Shown here: positions 58,818-64,000 of the stretch, one piece after another
Layout: each line of letters begins with the position of its first letter
Position numbering within the stretch: the stretch's first letter is position 1
NCBI RefSeq assembly: GCF_000813825.1
Contig: NZ_JWTA01000006.1
Location: 48,328-112,327, forward strand
Direction of reading: 5' to 3'
DNA length: 64,000 nucleotides
Source: Chryseobacterium taiwanense
Lineage (GTDB): Bacteria > Bacteroidota > Bacteroidia > Flavobacteriales > Weeksellaceae
Notes under the pieces: model-generated
The model's input: the letters and a program-made list of their open reading frames with translations, nothing else
Databases searched by the model: none
What the model was told of the DNA's origin: nothing
Program-made: the position numbers and the translations under genes

Positions 58818-60125
58818 TTAAATTCTTTCAATATCGGCACCGATAGCTTTTAATCTGCCATCAATGTTTTCGTATCCTCTGTCGATTTGCTCGATATTAT
58901 GGATGATAGATTTTCCTTCAGCAGAAAGTGCTGCAATAAGAAGGGCATTTCCTGCTCTGATATCAGGAGAAACCATTGTTGTTCCTCTTAACGGAGTTTC
59001 CTGATTTAAACCGATTACAGTTGCTCTGTGCGGATCACATAAGATGATCTGTGCTCCCATATCGATCAGTTTATCAACAAAGAATAATCTTGATTCAAAC
59101 ATTTTCTGATGTACCAAAATACTTCCTTTAGCCTGAGTTGCTACCACTAAAATAATAGAAAGCAAATCTGGAGTGAATCCTGGCCAAGGGGCATCTGAAA
59201 TGGTAAGAATAGAACCGTCTATAAATTTCTGGATCTTATAATTTTCCTGCGAAGGAATGTATATGTCATCACCACTTTGCTCCAATTGAATTCCAAGTTT
59301 TCTGAATGTGTTCGGAATTACTCCAAGTTGGTTCCAGTTTACGTTTTTAATAGTGATTTCAGACTTTGTCATGGCTGCAAGACCAATCCAAGATCCGATT
59401 TCTACCATATCTGGAAGCATGGTGTGTTCAGTTCCTCTAAGATGAGTAACCCCTTCAATGGTCAATAAATTTGAACCGATTCCTGAAATGTTTGCACCCA
59501 TTCTGTTTAGCATCTTACAAAGCTGTTGTAGATAAGGCTCGCAAGCTGCATTATAAATTCTTGTTTTTCCTTTTGCTAAGACAGCAGCCATTACGATATT
59601 AGCGGTTCCGGTTACAGAAGCTTCCTCCAAAAGGATGAATTTTCCGTTAAGCTCTTTAGCCTTTAGAGAATAGAAATATTGCTCTTCATCATAATTAAAC
59701 TCAGCACCCAGCTCTACCAATCCCTGAAAGTGAGTGTCTAGCCTTCTTCTTCCGATTTTGTCTCCACCCGGAGTTGGCATATAAGCTTCCCCATATCTTG
59801 CAAGCATAGGTCCCATTAACATGATAGACCCTCTTAGTTTAGCCCCGTCTTTTTTAAATTCTTCAGATCTTATATAATCAAAATTAACAGAATCAGCCTT
59901 AAACGTGTAATCACCGTGCCCGTTTTTCGACACTTTCACGCCAAAATCCTCCAAAATTTCAATCAGTCTGTTGACATCATGAATATCCGGAATATTTTTT
60001 ATCCTTACTTCTTCATCCGTTAACAAAACTGCACATAAGATTTGTAAAGCTTCGTTTTTTGCGCCTTGTGGGGTAATTTCACCTTGTAATCTTTTCCCTC
60101 CTCTTATTTGAAATGTTCCACTCAT
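58818..60125 (-). CDS. murA: UDP-N-acetylglucosamine 1-carboxyvinyltransferase, Cys-to-Asp form
   Basis: A 435-residue EPSP-synthase-fold enzyme that transfers enolpyruvate to UDP-GlcNAc, the first committed step of peptidoglycan. It starts FQIRGGKRLQGEITPQGAKNEALQIL (Lys23 and Asn24 conserved). The fosfomycin-binding loop is PTPGGDKIGRRRLDTH: the position of the catalytic Cys115 of E. coli is Asp122 here (codon GAC at 59760-59762). This Cys-to-Asp change is known from MurA of Mycobacterium and Chlamydia and keeps activity while blocking fosfomycin. Its ATG overlaps the DUF4290 stop (TAATG), so the two are coupled. Confidence 0.95.
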   Translation of the reverse strand: MSGTFQIRGGKRLQGEITPQGAKNEALQILCAVLLTDEEVRIKNIPDIHDVNRLIEILEDFGVKVSKNGHGDYTFKADSVNFDYIRSEEFKKDGAKLRGSIMLMGPMLARYGEAYMPTPGGDKIGRRRLDTHFQGLVELGAEFNYDEEQYFYSLKAKELNGKFILLEEASVTGTANIVMAAVLAKGKTRIYNAACEPYLQQLCKMLNRMGANISGIGSNLLTIEGVTHLRGTEHTMLPDMVEIGSWIGLAAMTKSEITIKNVNWNQLGVIPNTFRKLGIQLEQSGDDIYIPSQENYKIQKFIDGSILTISDAPWPGFTPDLLSIILVVATQAKGSILVHQKMFESRLFFVDKLIDMGAQIILCDPHRATVIGLNQETPLRGTTMVSPDIRAGNALLIAALSAEGKSIIHNIEQIDRGYENIDGRLKAIGADIERI

Positions 60126-60778
60126 TATTTTCTGTTCTTGTGATTATTGTTATGTCTTCTTTTATTCGGCTGATTTTTATTATTGTTGTTATTATTGTTT
60201 CCGCCTTTGTTGTTTCTGTTGTTACCAGTGTAATAAATTTTACTTTTTTCCAACGTTTCTATTCCGGTAAGGTCTAGTCTGTTTTCGGAAAGTTCTTTTA
60301 AGTGGCGGAAAATAACATCGTCTGTTACATGCTCTTTATTGTAGACATTGTAAGACTTTTTCATGTTGTTGGCAATCACTTCAATAAGAGCCTCTTTTTC
60401 ATCTCCGGTTTCAAGTTCAATTGCCTTTTCTATAAGTTGCAGGATACTTTTTCCGTAAAATTTGAAATCTCCCTGCAATTTTGGATATTCCATTCTTTTA
60501 GGTCTTTCAGCCAATTGTTCTCTGGTCGGGAACGGATAAGGAGAATCAACATCCAAATCATAATTAGCCAATATAAAAAGATGATCCCAAAGTTTATGTT
60601 TATAATTTTCTTCGTCGCGAAGTTGTGGGTTTCTCTGACCCATAAAATCAATAATTGCCATTGCCATTTCGCTTCTTTCTTCTTTTGTAGGAAGCTCTTT
60701 GCAACGCTCAACCAACTGTTGTATTATTCTACCGTATTCCGGTAAATGAAGCTGTGTTTTTTGGGTGTTATATTCCAT
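60125..60778 (-). CDS. DUF4290 domain protein
   Basis: A 217-residue protein. The N-terminal 160 residues are the DUF4290 domain: EYNTQKTQLHLPEYGRIIQQLVERCKELPTKEERSEMA, GQRNPQLRDEENYKHKLWDHLFILANYDLDVDSPYPFPTRE. The last 30 or so residues are low complexity, made of Asn, Lys, Arg and Gly (poly-Asn runs), likely disordered and nucleic-acid-binding. It lies directly before murA in Bacteroidota genomes. Function unknown. The start is ATG 60778; TATATTTG on the minus strand (60785-60792) ends 6 nt before it. Confidence 0.9.
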   Translation of the reverse strand: MEYNTQKTQLHLPEYGRIIQQLVERCKELPTKEERSEMAMAIIDFMGQRNPQLRDEENYKHKLWDHLFILANYDLDVDSPYPFPTREQLAERPKRMEYPKLQGDFKFYGKSILQLIEKAIELETGDEKEALIEVIANNMKKSYNVYNKEHVTDDVIFRHLKELSENRLDLTGIETLEKSKIYYTGNNRNNKGGNNNNNNNKNQPNKRRHNNNHKNRK

Positions 60779-60784
60779 AGTTTG

Positions 60785-60792
60785 CAAATATA
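60785..60792 (-). promoter_or_regulatory. -7 element of a predicted leaderless mRNA (DUF4290-murA)
   Basis: TATATTTG on the minus strand ends 6 nt before the DUF4290 ATG. The spacing is the same as before the PIF1-like helicase and vanZ. Confidence 0.45.
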
Positions 60793-60903
60793 TGGATTAA
60801 AAGAAAAATCGTTTAGAAAAACTTAATTGTTTATAAATATTTAATCGGAAAATGCACGAAGTCAAAGGTTTTTAAAAAAATAAAATTTTGCTTACCATGT
60901 ATT

Positions 60904-61320
60904 TTAAACCTCTATGAATTTCTTTTTCTGGTGTGCATCAGGAAGAAAACATTTTTGAGCAGAAAGCTTCATCCTGTTTTTAGAAATAAGATCATAAATG
61001 TTATTACTGAAAAAGGTGGGAGAGACTTTTCCAAATAGACTTAATAATTTGTAAAAACCACCTAAAATGTCCGTGATTTTTAATACGGCTTTAGATTTTA
61101 TCAGATAATATTGCTGAGGTTTCCAAAGATAAAGGGTGTTGAACTGTTTGGTTTCAAGACCACGTTCCGTAAGAAATTTCTGTCCAAAATCAGATTGAAG
61201 AGATGCAAACATGAATTCATCATTTTTGTCTTTCTCCAAAATCCATTGAACCCAAAAATTACAGACACCGCATTCTCCATCGAAAAAAACAATGTATTTA
61301 TGTTGTATATCCTCTCGCAT
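60904..61320 (-). CDS. DCC-family thiol-disulfide oxidoreductase-like protein (DUF393)
   Basis: A 138-residue protein with the signature FFDGECGVCNFWVQWILEKDK (Asp-x-x-Cys-x-x-Cys), followed by FASLQSDFGQKFLTERG and the LYLWKPQQYYLIKSKAVLKI strand. This is the DCC (DUF393) family, predicted to have a thioredoxin-like redox site. The natural substrate is unknown. It is monocistronic in a loosely packed region. Confidence 0.9.
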   Translation of the reverse strand: MREDIQHKYIVFFDGECGVCNFWVQWILEKDKNDEFMFASLQSDFGQKFLTERGLETKQFNTLYLWKPQQYYLIKSKAVLKITDILGGFYKLLSLFGKVSPTFFSNNIYDLISKNRMKLSAQKCFLPDAHQKKKFIEV

Positions 61321-61546
61321 AATTCTGTTTTTGATATTTACTCATTCTATAACGAATAAAGATAGTGAATTTTTAATTAAGCATGTTGAATAAGCTAATG
61401 GTTTCATTAATAGTAATTTGAATAATTCTAAATAGGTGGGTTCGGTTTGATTTTTTAATAAAATACAATGAAATTTTTCTAACTTAATTGCAGGATAATA
61501 AGATTTGATTTCATGAGGCATCAAAAAATGTAATGAAAAGCTTTCG

Positions 61547-61613
61547 ATAGTTTTTAACTATTGTAAAAATGTTTTCGATAGATTGTATTTATATTCAAAC
61601 TATTGTAAGTTTG
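61547..61613 (+). promoter_or_regulatory. katG promoter with OxyR-like site
   Basis: TTG (61583-61585), a 20-nt spacer and TAAGTTTG (61606-61613) form a good promoter. Just upstream is ATAG-N7-CTAT (61547-61561), the half-operator form of OxyR sites. A second, looser ATAG...CTAT pair (61578-61581 and 61600-61603) surrounds the core promoter. The rest of the 347-base gap before katG shows nothing else. Confidence 0.55.
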
Positions 61614-61661
61614 TCCTGTTTTTAACGAGCGAATTTTAATATAATCAATATAAAAAATTAA

Positions 61662-63890
<2,229 letters not shown>

Positions 63891-63916
63891 TTATCATACT
63901 TGATTTAGTATAAATG

Positions 63917-63946
63917 AAAACCATCCTTGATTTCGAGGATGGTTTT
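63917..63946 (+). terminator. Terminator of katG
   Basis: An 11-bp stem AAAACCATCCT / AGGATGGTTTT with an 8-base loop and T run. The last 54 bases of the window show no further feature. Confidence 0.85.
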
Positions 63947-64000
63947 TTATAGATGTGTAAAGAGAAATTCTACCTCTTACTGGAGTTGCTAACTTTGTTA

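Noticed and set aside
60302..60745. 147-residue plus-strand frame opposite DUF4290
   Set aside because: Phe/Ile-rich shadow of a conserved gene on the other strand.

Overview
This is a chromosomal window from a low-GC (roughly one third G+C) flavobacterium, most likely Chryseobacterium or a close relative (Weeksellaceae, Bacteroidota). I infer this from the gene content: type IX secretion (a Plug protein and a substrate with a type A sorting domain), Bacteroidota-type small families (DUF4295 beside rpmG, DUF4290 beside murA, DUF4403), Bacteroidota promoters with a TAnnTTTG -7 element and a TTG/TTTG -33 element, and several families of intergenic inverted repeats. No complete mobile element, integrase, transposase, CRISPR array or rRNA operon is visible.

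Layout. 1-3.4 kb is accessory-like: a glycine-zipper lipoprotein, two small membrane proteins and an Abi-type phage-defence gene broken by a one-base frameshift, ending at a tRNA-Cys. 3.6-10.5 kb is DUF4403 followed by the operon thrA-thrB-thrC-folB (minus strand), headed by an unannotated leader peptide with six consecutive Thr codons (thr attenuator). 10.6-11.2 kb holds three tandem six-cysteine peptides with double-glycine-like leaders. 11.3-15 kb carries nadA, gmk, yicC and miaA. 15.3-22.8 kb is a tripartite RND efflux operon (MFP, RND pump, outer-membrane factor) with a TetR regulator; the gap between MFP and TetR contains four evenly spaced copies of a 23-bp operator-like unit and a fifth core lies on the tetR promoter. 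23-29 kb holds a thioredoxin-fold protein, an MBL hydrolase, the T9SS Plug, a RelE/ParE-like toxin-antitoxin pair, hemH, an Nfu scaffold and a gamma-carbonic anhydrase. 29-36.8 kb holds a PIF1-like helicase, small lipoproteins, an LLM oxidoreductase, ribBA (GTP-cyclohydrolase domain degenerate) and fmt. 36.9-47.5 kb holds recQ, two tandem OmpA-type barrels (one without its peptidoglycan-binding domain), folK, sppA, ftsY, the rpmB-rpmG-DUF4295 cluster and lnt. 47.6-58.7 kb holds vanZ, proC, murB, an aminotransferase, a large T9SS-secreted fibronectin protein, a NIL-like protein behind a palindromic promoter, and lemA-DUF2207. 58.8-64 kb holds murA (catalytic Cys replaced by Asp), DUF4290, a DCC-family protein and katG behind an OxyR-like site.

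Most of the window is core metabolism, envelope and translation. The least ordinary parts are the three cysteine-rich peptides, the operator array in front of the efflux operon, the thr leader, the active-site substitutions in MurA and RibBA, and the intergenic repeat families, one copy of which sits inside the thr operon and one or two inside the efflux operon. Several genes (PIF1-like helicase, vanZ, DUF4290) have a -7 element ending exactly 6 nt before the start codon, which predicts leaderless mRNAs.
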